DNA from: Nocardia aurantiaca
GTDB lineage: Bacteria > Actinomycetota > Actinomycetes > Mycobacteriales > Mycobacteriaceae
Direction: 5' to 3'
Assembly (NCBI RefSeq): GCF_009708175.1
Contig: NZ_WMBB01000007.1
Location: forward strand, 1 to 64,000
Length of the DNA: 64,000 nucleotides
Shown here in pieces: positions 32,258-41,356 of this stretch (positions are counted from its first letter, which is position 1; the number at the start of each line of letters is the position of its first letter). The notes below the pieces were generated by a model. The model saw only the letters and a list, made by a program, of their open reading frames with translations. It was not told where the DNA came from and ran no database searches. A program made the position numbers and the translations under genes.

Positions 32258-34183
32258 TCAATGGCGCGCGGTCGCCCGCGCGTAGTTCCAGCCCTGCCAC
32301 GAATCCTGTGACAGCCGGGCGCGAATGACGTTCGCGATGGCCGCGCGCTCGGCGGCGGGCAGCCGGTCGGCTACCGGCAGCACATCCGGGGACAGGGTGC
32401 TCAGATAGTCGGTGTCCAGGGACTTGCCCGACTGCCAGCGCTGCACATTGCGTTCGGCGACAAAGCGTTCCGGGTTGACGACCGCCAGCGCCAGCAGTGT
32501 GGCCAGGGCCGCGCCGACGGCAGCGCGTGGTACCCAGCCGCGACGCAACCGCACCAGGCTCGCCAGCAGCAACAGGTAGACCAGGGCGATCCAGCCTTCG
32601 AACACCTCCACCAGCAGCCGCATCACGGTGAACCCGTACGCCTGCTGATAGGTCCACATGCGGTGCACCGCCGAGGCGACGATCACCAGCGTCGAGGCGG
32701 TCACCACCGTGACCGCCCCACGCAGCCATCGGCGTTGTGTCGGGGTCTGCCGCAACGCGTGCCGCAGCACTGTCCCGATCACGGCCAGGGTCAGCATGCT
32801 CACGATCGACAACTGCCAGAACCCGCTGCGGGCGTACTGCGCATACGTCAGTCCCGCCGTGCGCTGCACGTAGTCGTCGCCGCCGAACAGCACCGCGATC
32901 TGCGCGCCCACGAACGCCGCGAACACGATCGTCAACGCGCCCAGCGGAATACCCCACTCGATCGGCGAGAACCGCCGCACCCCCATCCAGCCGAGCGGAT
33001 CCATGCCGGACTCCGATCCTTCGCTCGCGGCCACCGGCGGCGGACCCGCCAGCAGATACAGCGCCCCCGCCGTCCCCAGCCCGGCGGCAACGAACACCAA
33101 ACCCCACCGCACCACCGCGGGTACATCGATCCGCGGCAGCAGCCCGTGCACCAGCCTCGCGAACACCGCGTCCGCGCCTGTCAACAATGGCACTACCAGC
33201 ACCAGCAGCGCCACGGCGACCGCCAGCGACCACCAGATCCGCTGCGACCCCGTCCCCACCCGCCCGCGGGCCCGGGTCACCGCCCGTGACAGCCACGGCA
33301 CGGAAGTCAGCCCCGCGAACGGCACCGCGGGCACATCGAACCACAACCCGTACACCGAGCGCCGCACGACCGCCAGCGACCCCGCCGCCGCGGCGCCCAC
33401 CACGCAGAGCACGAAAAGCCAAGGCGCAGCGCGGAACCCACCGACACCGAGCAAGGCGAGCGCCACTGCGGCCCACCAGATCCGCGCCCACGGCATCCGG
33501 CGCGGCCACCGCGAACCATGAGGATCATCCGAGCCGTCCTCCCCGGCGACGAGGGCCTCCTCGCGGTCGGGACTCGCGTCGCCCGCCGCCGGCTTCGTGG
33601 TCCGGTCGCCGGCGTCGGTGTCCGCACCACGGGCTGCGGCCGGGCCGTCGGCGGGCTGCGCGATCGCCTCCTGCTCGGGGCCGGCACCACCGGACTCGGC
33701 GGGCTTCGCGCGGCGGGCCGCACGATCGACGCCGTATACCGCGGCGGTGATCGCCAGGCCCGCGAGCACCCATCCGATTCCGGGGCGGTCGAGGGGAACG
33801 AGGATCGCGGCGGCGCAACCGGCGCCCACGGTCGCCGCGAGCAATCCGCCCGGCAGCGGAACCCGCGCCGATCGCGGTGGAATGCGAAGGCGTGGAACAG
33901 GATTCAGTGACCCCGGGTGCACGGGCCCGGGTTGCGCCGAGGGTGACGGCGGCGCGGGCCACGGCCCGGGTGGGATCGTCGGCGTGTCCGGCCGCGGAGG
34001 CGGTCCGCCGCGCGCCCGGACGGATGTGGGCGCCGGCGGAGTCGCCGATTCGGAGCTCGCGCGGGTTTCCCCTTCGGGGGCCACCGTCTCGGGCGGCACT
34101 GTCGCGGACAGCACTGGTTCGGGCGCGGCCGTTTCCGGCTGCGGCCGTTCTGGACAGGGTGTGCCGGCAGGGTTTTCGGGCAT
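32258..34183 (-). CDS. DUF4153/DUF4173 membrane protein
   Basis: A 641-residue protein. The first ~120 residues are rich in Pro, Thr and Glu and probably disordered. After residue ~125 there are about a dozen hydrophobic segments. GIPLGALTIVFAAFVGAQIAVLFGG and the following YVQRTAGLTYAQYARSGFWQL are the signature of the DUF4173-type family, usually adjacent to regulators. The function is unknown. It follows a histidine kinase and response regulator on the same strand (72 bases after the kinase stop), so it may be their target. Confidence 0.8.
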   Translation of the reverse strand: MPENPAGTPCPERPQPETAAPEPVLSATVPPETVAPEGETRASSESATPPAPTSVRARGGPPPRPDTPTIPPGPWPAPPSPSAQPGPVHPGSLNPVPRLRIPPRSARVPLPGGLLAATVGAGCAAAILVPLDRPGIGWVLAGLAITAAVYGVDRAARRAKPAESGGAGPEQEAIAQPADGPAAARGADTDAGDRTTKPAAGDASPDREEALVAGEDGSDDPHGSRWPRRMPWARIWWAAVALALLGVGGFRAAPWLFVLCVVGAAAAGSLAVVRRSVYGLWFDVPAVPFAGLTSVPWLSRAVTRARGRVGTGSQRIWWSLAVAVALLVLVVPLLTGADAVFARLVHGLLPRIDVPAVVRWGLVFVAAGLGTAGALYLLAGPPPVAASEGSESGMDPLGWMGVRRFSPIEWGIPLGALTIVFAAFVGAQIAVLFGGDDYVQRTAGLTYAQYARSGFWQLSIVSMLTLAVIGTVLRHALRQTPTQRRWLRGAVTVVTASTLVIVASAVHRMWTYQQAYGFTVMRLLVEVFEGWIALVYLLLLASLVRLRRGWVPRAAVGAALATLLALAVVNPERFVAERNVQRWQSGKSLDTDYLSTLSPDVLPVADRLPAAERAAIANVIRARLSQDSWQGWNYARATARH

Positions 34184-34255
34184 GACGGAGCCTCCGATGG
34201 GTGTGCGGGACCGTCCCGCCAGCGCGCGGCGCTGCGGGAGACGGAGCGGGATGGG

Positions 34256-35293
34256 CTAGGAGTTGGGCAGGGTGACGCGGATGCGGGAGCCGGGGTCGGC
34301 GACCGCGATGGTGCCGCCGTGCAGGTCGACGATCCAGCGGGCGATGGCCAGGCCGAGGCCGGTGCCACCACCGGTGGCGCGGCCGCCGCGGGTGAAGCGT
34401 TCGAAGACGCGGGCGCGTTCGGCCACCGGAATGCCGGGACCGTCGTCGGCCACGTCGATGACGGTGTGCGCCCGGTCGGCGTGGGCGTGGATGCGGACCT
34501 CGCCGTGGGCGGGACCGTGGCGGGTGGCGTTGTCGAGGAGGTTGAGCAGGACCTGGTGCAGGCGGGCGCGATCGGCGTGCACGGTCAGGTCGGGGGTGGC
34601 GACGGCGATGGTGAAGCGGACCGGCCGGTCGACCGCGGCGGCCATCACCTCGGCTTCGGCCACGACCTCTGTCAGCAGCGGCTCGACGGCCAGAGGCTCA
34701 CGGTCCAGCGCGACCGCGCCCGCCTCGACGCTCGACAGCGCGAGCAGCTCCGAGACCAGCAGGCTGAGCCGCTCGGTCTGGGCGAGGGCGGTGCGCAGGG
34801 TGGCCGGGTCGGGTTCCGCCACCCCGTCGACCAGGTTCTCCAGTACCGCCCCCAACGCCGTGATCGGGGTGCGCAGTTCGTGCGACACGTTGGCGATGAA
34901 CTCGCGCCGCTGCTGATCGGCGGCGGCCAGATCGGCGGCCATCTGATTGAACGCCTGCGCCAGCTGCCCCACCTCATCGCGGGAGGTGGCGCGGACCGGG
35001 CGCGAATAGTCGCCCTGCGCCATGCGTTTGGCCGCGGCGGTCATCTCCCGCAGCGGAAGGGTCATGCCGTGCGCGAGGACCTGGGAGAAGATCAGCGCGA
35101 GCAGCGTGGCCGCGATGGTGGTGCGCGGCGGCAGCCAGCCGATGCGCGAGGCGAAGAAACCGAACGCCACCGCCCCCGACCCCACCATGAGGATGGCCAG
35201 CTTCAGCTTGATCGAGCGCACTCGGTCCAGGGGCCGCGGCATCCACGCCGCCACCCGATTCCCGCCCGCCCGCACCGACTCCGCGACACTCAT
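34256..35293 (-). CDS. Sensor histidine kinase
   Basis: A 345-residue membrane kinase. Two transmembrane segments (about 31-48 and 57-76) with only a short external loop are followed by a HAMP linker (77-125), a dimerisation domain with H138 in NVSHELRTP, and an ATPase domain (LLDNATRHGP N-box, DDGPGIP G1, GTGLGLAI G2). The small sensor loop suggests it senses within the membrane. It is encoded 34 bases after the response regulator and would phosphorylate it. The stimulus is unknown; the neighbouring copper/DyP genes are a possible target. Confidence 0.9.
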   Translation of the reverse strand: MSVAESVRAGGNRVAAWMPRPLDRVRSIKLKLAILMVGSGAVAFGFFASRIGWLPPRTTIAATLLALIFSQVLAHGMTLPLREMTAAAKRMAQGDYSRPVRATSRDEVGQLAQAFNQMAADLAAADQQRREFIANVSHELRTPITALGAVLENLVDGVAEPDPATLRTALAQTERLSLLVSELLALSSVEAGAVALDREPLAVEPLLTEVVAEAEVMAAAVDRPVRFTIAVATPDLTVHADRARLHQVLLNLLDNATRHGPAHGEVRIHAHADRAHTVIDVADDGPGIPVAERARVFERFTRGGRATGGGTGLGLAIARWIVDLHGGTIAVADPGSRIRVTLPNS

Positions 35294-35327
35294 CGCTCCC
35301 CCTCCGCCCCCTCGGGACCGCGGGCTC

Positions 35328-36005
35328 TCATCGCGCCTCCAGCGCGTACCCGACGCCGTGGACCGTGCGGATCAGATCGGCGCCGAGTTTGCGGCGCAGC
35401 GCCTTGATGTGGCTGTCGACCGCGCGGGTACCCGAGGCGTCGGCCCAGCCCCAGATGTCGTTGAGCAGTCGCTCGCGGGCCAGGACGGCGCGGGGGCGGC
35501 GCGCCAGGTGGACGAGGAGTTCGAATTCCAGTGGGGTGAGCTGGGTTTCGGTATCGGCCCGCCAGACGCGGCGCTGATCGGTGTCGATGCGCAGGTCGCC
35601 GACGACGATGGCGGCGACCGGGGCGGCGGTGCGGTCCATGCGGCGCAGCAGGGCGTGGACGCGGGCGGCGAGCACGCGCATGGAGAACGGCTTGGTCAGG
35701 TAGTCGTCCGCGCCGACACCCAGGCCGACGAGCATGTCGGTTTCATCGGTGCGGGCGGTGAGCATGAGCACCGGCACCGGGCGGCGGGCCTGGATGCGCC
35801 GGCACACCTCGAGGCCGTCGAAGCCGGGCAGCATCACGTCGAGCACCACCAGGTCAGGGTCGCCGGCCGCGTCGGCGTCCACGGCCGCGGGCCCGTCGTG
35901 GGCGATGTCCACCGTGTAGCCCTCGGCGCGCAGGCGGGCGGCAACGGACTCCGCGATGGTCGGTTCGTCCTCGACGACGAGAATCCGGCGCGCACTGGTT
36001 TCCAT
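35328..36005 (-). CDS. OmpR-type response regulator
   Basis: A 225-residue regulator. The receiver domain has VEDEP acidic residues, D56 (VVLDVMLPG) as phosphoacceptor and K105 (LTKPF). The winged-helix DNA-binding domain follows (LTPLEFELLVHLARRP, then HIKALRRKLG and RTVHGVGYALE). The ATG at 36005 is 7 bases after a -10 box; an upstream ATG at 36023 is less likely. It precedes its kinase gene. Divergent to a His-rich membrane protein gene across 119 bases, so it may regulate that gene too. Confidence 0.92.
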   Translation of the reverse strand: METSARRILVVEDEPTIAESVAARLRAEGYTVDIAHDGPAAVDADAAGDPDLVVLDVMLPGFDGLEVCRRIQARRPVPVLMLTARTDETDMLVGLGVGADDYLTKPFSMRVLAARVHALLRRMDRTAAPVAAIVVGDLRIDTDQRRVWRADTETQLTPLEFELLVHLARRPRAVLARERLLNDIWGWADASGTRAVDSHIKALRRKLGADLIRTVHGVGYALEAR

Positions 36006-36012
36006 GCCCGTG

Positions 36013-36018
36013 ACATTA
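36013..36018 (-). promoter_or_regulatory. -10 box for response-regulator gene
   Basis: On the minus strand TAATGT ends seven bases before the ATG at 36005, consistent with a leaderless transcript. Confidence 0.45.
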
Positions 36019-36112
36019 GGCAACCGGCGTGGAGATGGTTCGCGCCCGCCGTGAAGATCCTGTGGAGACGCCGGTCATACCACCTGGAAGCATCGTCCAC
36101 GACACGGCGTCG

Positions 36113-36118
36113 TAGCAT
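36113..36118 (+). promoter_or_regulatory. -10 box for His-rich membrane protein gene
   Basis: TAGCAT ends six bases before the GTG at 36125. Together with the opposing box at 36013 it makes a divergent pair of leaderless promoters in 119 bases. Confidence 0.45.
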
Positions 36119-36124
36119 GGTCCG

Positions 36125-36718
36125 GTGCGCTCACCGACGACGGATCACCCCGCGCCCTTGCGCGGCGCTGCCGTCGGCGCGTGTTCGGGCGCGGTGGCGA
36201 TTCTCGCGCACGGGCTCGGCGGCGGCCCGACCCGGCTGGACGGATCGGCGCTGACGCTGCTGTTCGCGGCGTGCGCCCTCATCGGGGTCGTGGTGGCGAC
36301 CCTGCGGCCCCGCTATGGGTTGGCCGGCATCATGGCCATGCTGGCGGCGGGGCAGTCGATCGGGCACGCGGCGCTGTCGATGTCGCCGGGCCACCACCAT
36401 CACGCTGGCTCGCCGTCCATGCTCCTCGCCCACCTGGTCGCGATTCCGGTGGGCGCGTTCGTGATTCGCGCCGCCGAGGCGGGCCTGCGGCGGGCGATCA
36501 CCAGCGTGCGACGATTCATGCTCGCGCTGGGTTCGGTCCTGCGACCGCCCGCTCGGCGTGCGCGACCGCGCGGGGCCGATGATCGTGCCGAGGCGCGTCG
36601 CCTACTGGTCAGTCCGGGGATCGGACGCCGTGGCCCACCCGTGGCCACGGCACCGTTCACACACCTCGCCCCGGTCTGGATCCGCGACGCCTCTTCCCGC
36701 TGCGCAGTGGCCGAATAA
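36125..36718 (+). CDS. Small membrane protein with His-rich loop
   Basis: A 197-residue protein with about four hydrophobic segments in the first 130 residues and a basic cytoplasmic tail. The loop MSPGHHHHAGSPSM between segments 3 and 4 has four adjacent His and flanking Met, a probable copper site. It lies just before a PCuAC copper-chaperone lipoprotein gene. The GTG start is preceded by a TAGCAT box six bases away, suggesting leaderless expression. The family is not recognised; copper handling is inferred from the loop and neighbours. Confidence 0.65.
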   Translation: MRSPTTDHPAPLRGAAVGACSGAVAILAHGLGGGPTRLDGSALTLLFAACALIGVVVATLRPRYGLAGIMAMLAAGQSIGHAALSMSPGHHHHAGSPSMLLAHLVAIPVGAFVIRAAEAGLRRAITSVRRFMLALGSVLRPPARRARPRGADDRAEARRLLVSPGIGRRGPPVATAPFTHLAPVWIRDASSRCAVAE

Positions 36719-36792
36719 GCCCTGCGCCGAACGGGTTTCACCGGGCACGGGTCCGGGGTGGTTCCCCTCACCCTGACACACGGAGTCTTCCC

Positions 36793-37362
36793 ATGTCCCA
36801 GATGCCCTTCCGCCACAGTTTCCGCGCGCACACCGGCGGATTCGCGCGCCGCGTCGGCGCGGCCGCCGCGGTGACCACACTGGCGCTGCTGCCGGTCGCC
36901 TGTTCGTCCTCGCAGACCGCCTCGGAGTCTTCCGGCAAGGCCGCCGACCAGGTCACCATGACCGATCAGTGGATCAAGGCCGCCGACAGCGGCATGTCCG
37001 CCGCCTTCGGCACCCTCGCGAACAAGTCCGACAAGCCCGTCAATGTGGTCGCGGCCTCCAGTCCCGCGTCGGCGACCGTGGAGCTGCACGAGGTCGTGCC
37101 CGACGGGTCCGGCAACAAGACCATGCACCCCAAACCCGGCGGCTTCGTCATCCCCGCCCACGGCACCACGACCTTGAAGCCCGGCGGCGATCACCTGATG
37201 TTCATGGGTCTCACAGGCCCGCTGCGCACCGGCGCGGAAACCCCGATCACGCTGACCTTCTCCGACGGCTCCACCACGACCGTCACCGCCCAGGTGCGTG
37301 ACTTCGCGGGCGGCAAGGAGAACTACCAGCCCTCCGGCGACAACGCCGCCCACGGTGGCTGA
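36793..37362 (+). CDS. PCu(A)C copper chaperone lipoprotein
   Basis: A 189-residue lipoprotein. The signal ends at a lipobox-like LLPVAC (about residues 33-38), so it is anchored on the outer face of the membrane. The PCuAC domain (about 55-165) carries the copper motif with ELHEV, KTMHP and the H-x-M pair in GDHLMFMG. It binds Cu(I) and passes it to cytochrome oxidase or another cuproenzyme. Its stop overlaps the start of the DyP gene, so the two are co-translated. Confidence 0.88.
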   Translation: MSQMPFRHSFRAHTGGFARRVGAAAAVTTLALLPVACSSSQTASESSGKAADQVTMTDQWIKAADSGMSAAFGTLANKSDKPVNVVAASSPASATVELHEVVPDGSGNKTMHPKPGGFVIPAHGTTTLKPGGDHLMFMGLTGPLRTGAETPITLTFSDGSTTTVTAQVRDFAGGKENYQPSGDNAAHGG

Positions 37363-38584
37363 CCGGTCGCAACCGCATCCCGCCCGCCTGTCCCGGCGGC
37401 GACTGCTCGGCGGCGCCGCCGCGGCGGGCGCCGCCGGGGCGGCCGGAATCGGCTGGGGTGCGGCCGCTGTCACCCACCGCGACCACGACCGTGATCCAGG
37501 GCTGGACACGGTCGCGTTCTACGGCGCGAAACAGGCGGGCATCGCGACGGAACCGCCGCTCCACGCCGCGTTCGTCGCCTTCGATCTGAAGCCGGGCTCG
37601 CGACGCGAGGATGTCATCGGGCTGCTGAAGATTTGGACCGACGACGCCTCCCGCCTCACCCAGGGCAAGCCCGCGCTCGCCGACACCGAACCGGAGCTGG
37701 CCGCCCGGCCCGCGCGGCTCACCGTGACGGTGGGATTCGGGCCGGAGCTGTTCACCGCCGTCGCGCTCGAGGATCAGCGCCCGCACTGGTTGAAGCCGTT
37801 GCCGCCCTTCGGCATCGACAAGCTCGATGCCGCCTGGTGCGGGGGTGATCTGCTGTTGCAGATCTGCGCCGAGGAGGCCACGACGGTGTCGCACGCGGTG
37901 CGGGTGCTGTCCAAGCATGTGAAATCGCTGGTGACGGTGCGGTGGGTGCAGCGCGGGTTCCGCAATGCCGCCCGGGGCCAGACCATGCGCAACCTCATGG
38001 GCTCGGTGGACGGCACCGTCAATATCGCGCCGGGAACAGTCGATTTCGATCGCCTCGTGTGGGACGACGGATCGTCGCGGCCGTGGCTGGCCGGGGGCAC
38101 CTCGATGGTGATGCGGCGCATCGCCATGAACCTCGAGACCTGGGACGAACTCGACGCCGAAGGCCGCGCCCTCACCATCGGCCGCACCGTCGAGGACGGG
38201 GCGCCGCTGTCGGGCACACGGGAATTCGACGTACCCGACTTCGCGGCCGTGGACCGGTACGGCATCCCGAAGATCCCGCCGTCCTCCCACATCGCCCGCG
38301 CCCACCGGACTCACGACGGAGAGCGGTTTCTGCGCCGCGGCTACAACTACGACGACGCGCCCGCCCCCGGGCACATGTCGAACTCGGGCCTGCTGTTCGC
38401 GTCCTTCCAGCGCGACATCGACGCCCAGTTCCTGCCGGTACAGCGGCGGCTGGCCGACTTCGACGCCCTCAACCAGTGGACCACCCCGGTCGGGTCGGCC
38501 GTTTTCGTCATCCCGCCGGGCGTGCCCGGCCCGGGCGGCTACCTCGGTCAGCAATTGTTCGAGAGCGCCGCGGCCCAACGATGA
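37355..38584 (+). CDS. Tat-exported DyP-type peroxidase
   Basis: A 409-residue dye-decolourising peroxidase. A twin-arginine signal (SRRRLLGG near residues 13-20, then an Ala/Gly-rich helix) indicates export in folded form. The DyP signature is GSVDGT (catalytic D219). The haem ligand is H312 in SSHIARAH and the distal Arg is in FLRRGYNY (near residue 328). It reduces peroxide and may act in iron or copper handling like EfeB. The GTG start overlaps the copper-chaperone stop by 8 bases. A strong hairpin follows. Confidence 0.9.
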   Translation: MADRSQPHPARLSRRRLLGGAAAAGAAGAAGIGWGAAAVTHRDHDRDPGLDTVAFYGAKQAGIATEPPLHAAFVAFDLKPGSRREDVIGLLKIWTDDASRLTQGKPALADTEPELAARPARLTVTVGFGPELFTAVALEDQRPHWLKPLPPFGIDKLDAAWCGGDLLLQICAEEATTVSHAVRVLSKHVKSLVTVRWVQRGFRNAARGQTMRNLMGSVDGTVNIAPGTVDFDRLVWDDGSSRPWLAGGTSMVMRRIAMNLETWDELDAEGRALTIGRTVEDGAPLSGTREFDVPDFAAVDRYGIPKIPPSSHIARAHRTHDGERFLRRGYNYDDAPAPGHMSNSGLLFASFQRDIDAQFLPVQRRLADFDALNQWTTPVGSAVFVIPPGVPGPGGYLGQQLFESAAAQR

Positions 38585-38592
38585 TCCGGACC

Positions 38593-38621
38593 GGTCGGGC
38601 CGCCCCCGAGGCGGCCCGACC
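38593..38621 (+). terminator. Terminator after DyP gene
   Basis: GGTCGGGCCGCC and GGCGGCCCGACC form a 12-bp perfect stem with a five-base loop, nine bases after the stop. Confidence 0.65.
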
Positions 38622-38648
38622 AGGCACCGGACCATAGGGTTTGCTCCC

Positions 38649-38984
38649 ATGACCGTCTTGCGATCGATCGTGCTCTTCGGACTGGCCGCCGTCGCCGAGA
38701 TCGGTGGGGCCTGGCTGATCTGGCAGGGGGTTCGCGAGCACCGTGGCTGGGCATGGATGGGGGCGGGGGTGGTCGCGCTCGGGTTCTACGGGTTCGTGGC
38801 CACCCTGCAGCCGGACGCCGATTTCGGGCGGATCCTCGCCGCCTACGGTGGCGTGTTCGTGGCGGGGTCACTGCTGTGGGGCATGGCCATGGACGGCTTC
38901 CGGCCCGACCGCTGGGACGTGGTCGGCGCGCTGGTGTGCCTCGTCGGGGTCGGGCTCATCATGTACGCGCCACGCTCGGCGTGA
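38649..38984 (+). CDS. YnfA/UPF0060 family membrane protein
   Basis: A 111-residue protein with four hydrophobic helices. AAVAEIGGAWLIWQGVREHR, then GFYGFVATLQPDADFGRILAAYGGVFV, and the terminal DVVGALVCLVGVGLIMYAPR match the UPF0060 family over the whole length. The family resembles small multidrug transporters, but no role is proven. ATG start. It stands alone after a terminator. Confidence 0.92.
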   Translation: MTVLRSIVLFGLAAVAEIGGAWLIWQGVREHRGWAWMGAGVVALGFYGFVATLQPDADFGRILAAYGGVFVAGSLLWGMAMDGFRPDRWDVVGALVCLVGVGLIMYAPRSA

Positions 38985-39135
38985 GACACACCGAGGTTTT
39001 GCTCCACGTGAAACCGGCTGCGCCCGAACTGTATTCACGCACTCCGTGCACCGCGAGCCAAGACCGGCGACTATGCAGTCGATGCGGAATTGCGGCGCGC
39101 GAACGGATTACGCGTGGTCACGGTCACGGCGATGC

Positions 39136-39771
39136 TCAGCGCTCGGACGCTGATCCGAGCAGCCCGTCGACGATCGCGCGCGCGGTGGGCAACGCCGTCT
39201 CGTCACCCATGCGCGCCGCCGTATTCGCCGCCGCCACAACCGCATCCAGCTGGAACGCCACCGCGTGCGGGTCCAGTCCGGCCAGGTAGCCCTGCTCCTG
39301 GGCGCGGCCGATCTCCTTCTCCAGCACCGCGAACCAGTCGTCGCGGTCGGCGGCCAGGGCGTCGCGCACCGGGCCCGGGCGGCTGTCGAATTCGGGCACA
39401 TTCGCGCCGCGGAAGCAGCCGCCGGGCAGCAGCGGCTCACCCACGTAGTCGAACCAGCGGTCGACGATCGCGCGTAGTCGCGGCATACCCCTCGCCTGGC
39501 TCATGGCCGGGCGGACGACGTACTCGATGAACACTTCGCGCGCCGACTGCACCGCCGCCAGTTGCAGGTTCTCCTTGGTGCCGAACAGTGTCGCCACCCC
39601 GGACTTACTGACACCCAGATCTCCGGCGAGCCGCCCGAGACTCAGTCCCGTCAGCCCCTCGACCGAGGCCACGTCGGCGGCATGGCGGGCAATGGCCGCG
39701 CGGGCGCGCGCCCCCTTGAGCCGCCGCTGATCGGAGATCTCCTGTTCGACAGGCCGCACTGGTTCATCCAC
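39136..39771 (-). CDS. TetR-family repressor of the adjacent efflux pump
   Basis: About 211 residues. The helix-turn-helix reads LSLGRLAGDLGVSKSGVATLFGTKENLQ. The C-terminal domain includes GGCFRGANVPEFDSRPGP and belongs to the TetR_C_16/33-like type. The start is put at GTG 39771; a GTG at 39807 would add 12 residues and overlap the operator. It diverges from an MFS efflux gene with a double palindrome between them, so it almost certainly represses that pump until an inducer binds. Confidence 0.88.
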   Translation of the reverse strand: MDEPVRPVEQEISDQRRLKGARARAAIARHAADVASVEGLTGLSLGRLAGDLGVSKSGVATLFGTKENLQLAAVQSAREVFIEYVVRPAMSQARGMPRLRAIVDRWFDYVGEPLLPGGCFRGANVPEFDSRPGPVRDALAADRDDWFAVLEKEIGRAQEQGYLAGLDPHAVAFQLDAVVAAANTAARMGDETALPTARAIVDGLLGSASER

Positions 39772-39804
39772 CTCTCCATCTTCGCACCCGTGGTTGCTTT
39801 TACA

Positions 39805-39843
39805 CACGATCGGTCGTACTTTTCAATAATACGAACGATCGTG
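39805..39843. promoter_or_regulatory. Double TetR operator between regulator and efflux genes
   Basis: CACGATCGGTCGTA (39805-39818) and TACGAACGATCGTG (39830-39843) are inverted copies with one mismatch, separated by 11 AT-rich bases. Each arm is itself a palindrome of ACGA...TCGT form. This makes two operator units facing both promoters. Confidence 0.75.
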
Positions 39844-39892
39844 CGTACAGTTTTGATTCCGCTCCGACCGCCGCTTCGCAAGAGAGCCCCTC

Positions 39893-41356
39893 ATGACCGA
39901 CCTCAGCCACCGTCAGCCCACCAATCCCGACGCCTCCCCGCCGGGCGACGACCACCGACTCAACGCTCACGAATCACCCTCGGCCACAACCACATCCGAT
40001 CGCCAGGCGCGCCTCGCCCTGCTGGTCGCCTCCGGCGCGGCGTTCATGTCGTTCCTGGACCTGTCCGTGGTCAATATCGCCTTCCCCGCCATCACCCGCG
40101 ACTACCCCGGCACCGCCACCACCCTCACCTGGGTGGTCAGCGGATACGCTGTCGCCTTCGCCGCCCTGCTCACCCCGGCCGGACAGCTCGCCGACACACT
40201 CGGGCGCGGACGCGTATTCCTCACCGCCCTGGCCGGATTCGCACTCACCTCCCTGCTGTGCGCGCTCGCCCCCGGCGCGGACTGGCTCATCGCCGGCCGC
40301 TTCCTCCAGGGCGGGACCGCCGCCTTCCTCATTCCGGCCGGACTCGGCCTGGTCCTGAGCGTCACCCCGCCCGAACGCATCGGCATGGCCATGGCCGCCT
40401 GGACCGCCGCGGGCGGATTCGCCGCCACCGTCGGCCCGGCCGTGGGCGGTGCGCTCGTCGACTGGTTCGGCTGGCGTTCGGTATTCGTCATCAACCTGCC
40501 CGTCGCGGCATTGCTCATCGCGGCCGGGCTGCGGCTGGCACGCGGGGATCAGCGGCACCCGCACGGCCTGCCCGACCTCGTCGGCACCGTCGCCACCGGG
40601 CTCGGCATCGGCACGGTCGTCGCCGCGGTCACCCAGGGCCAACAGTGGGGTTGGGATGACTGGCGCACTCTCGCCTGCGGCCTCGGCGGACTCGCGCTGC
40701 TGGCCCTGGCCCTGTGGCGATCGCGGAACCATCCGCGCCCGGCCATCGCGGTGGGACTGTGGCGCAGCCACCGCTATGCGCTGGTCAATGCCGTCGCCTT
40801 CGTCTTCGGCGCGTCCATGTTCGCGTGGCTGCTGGCCGGGCCGCTATGGCTGGACACCGTATGGCACTACTCGGTGCTGGAGTCGGCCGCCGCCATGACC
40901 GTCGGCGCCATCGCCTCCATGGTCACCGCGGTCCTCGCCGGGCGCGCACCGGTTCCGTGGCAGCGTTGGCTGGGCGTGCTGGGTGCACTGATGTTCGCCG
41001 CGTCCACCTTCTACATGAGCACCGGCGTCTGGGATGCCACCCCCGCACTGTGGCGGGCATGGGTGCCCGCCGGGATTCTCGGGGGCGGCGGCATCGGCAT
41101 CCTCACCACCGTGCTCGGCACCGCCGCCGCCCGATCGCTGCCGCCGCAACGATTCGCGGCCGGGCTCGGCATGAACCTCACCGCCCGCCAATCCGGGGGC
41201 GCGCTCGGAGTCGCGGTGCTGGCCGCAGTCTTCGCCGCCCACCCCGAGCAGCCGCTGACCGCCTTCCACACGCTGTTCGCGGTGTGCGCCGTCATCGCCG
41301 TCGCCGCGGCCGTTCTCGCCGCCGCACCCGTCCGAGCCGAGGAGACCACCGCATGA
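39893..41356 (+). CDS. MFS drug efflux transporter (DHA2, EmrB/QacA type)
   Basis: A 487-residue transporter with about 14 membrane segments. FLDLSVVNIAFPAITRDY is the motif after helix 1 of the DHA2 family, GQLADTLGRGRVFL is motif A, and GGFAATVGPAVGGALVDWFGWRSVF is motif C of drug antiporters. It would expel cationic or amphipathic compounds with proton exchange. An ATGA overlap couples it to a downstream SGNH hydrolase gene. Regulated by the divergent TetR protein. Start ATG with AGAGAG upstream. Confidence 0.92.
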   Translation: MTDLSHRQPTNPDASPPGDDHRLNAHESPSATTTSDRQARLALLVASGAAFMSFLDLSVVNIAFPAITRDYPGTATTLTWVVSGYAVAFAALLTPAGQLADTLGRGRVFLTALAGFALTSLLCALAPGADWLIAGRFLQGGTAAFLIPAGLGLVLSVTPPERIGMAMAAWTAAGGFAATVGPAVGGALVDWFGWRSVFVINLPVAALLIAAGLRLARGDQRHPHGLPDLVGTVATGLGIGTVVAAVTQGQQWGWDDWRTLACGLGGLALLALALWRSRNHPRPAIAVGLWRSHRYALVNAVAFVFGASMFAWLLAGPLWLDTVWHYSVLESAAAMTVGAIASMVTAVLAGRAPVPWQRWLGVLGALMFAASTFYMSTGVWDATPALWRAWVPAGILGGGGIGILTTVLGTAAARSLPPQRFAAGLGMNLTARQSGGALGVAVLAAVFAAHPEQPLTAFHTLFAVCAVIAVAAAVLAAAPVRAEETTA

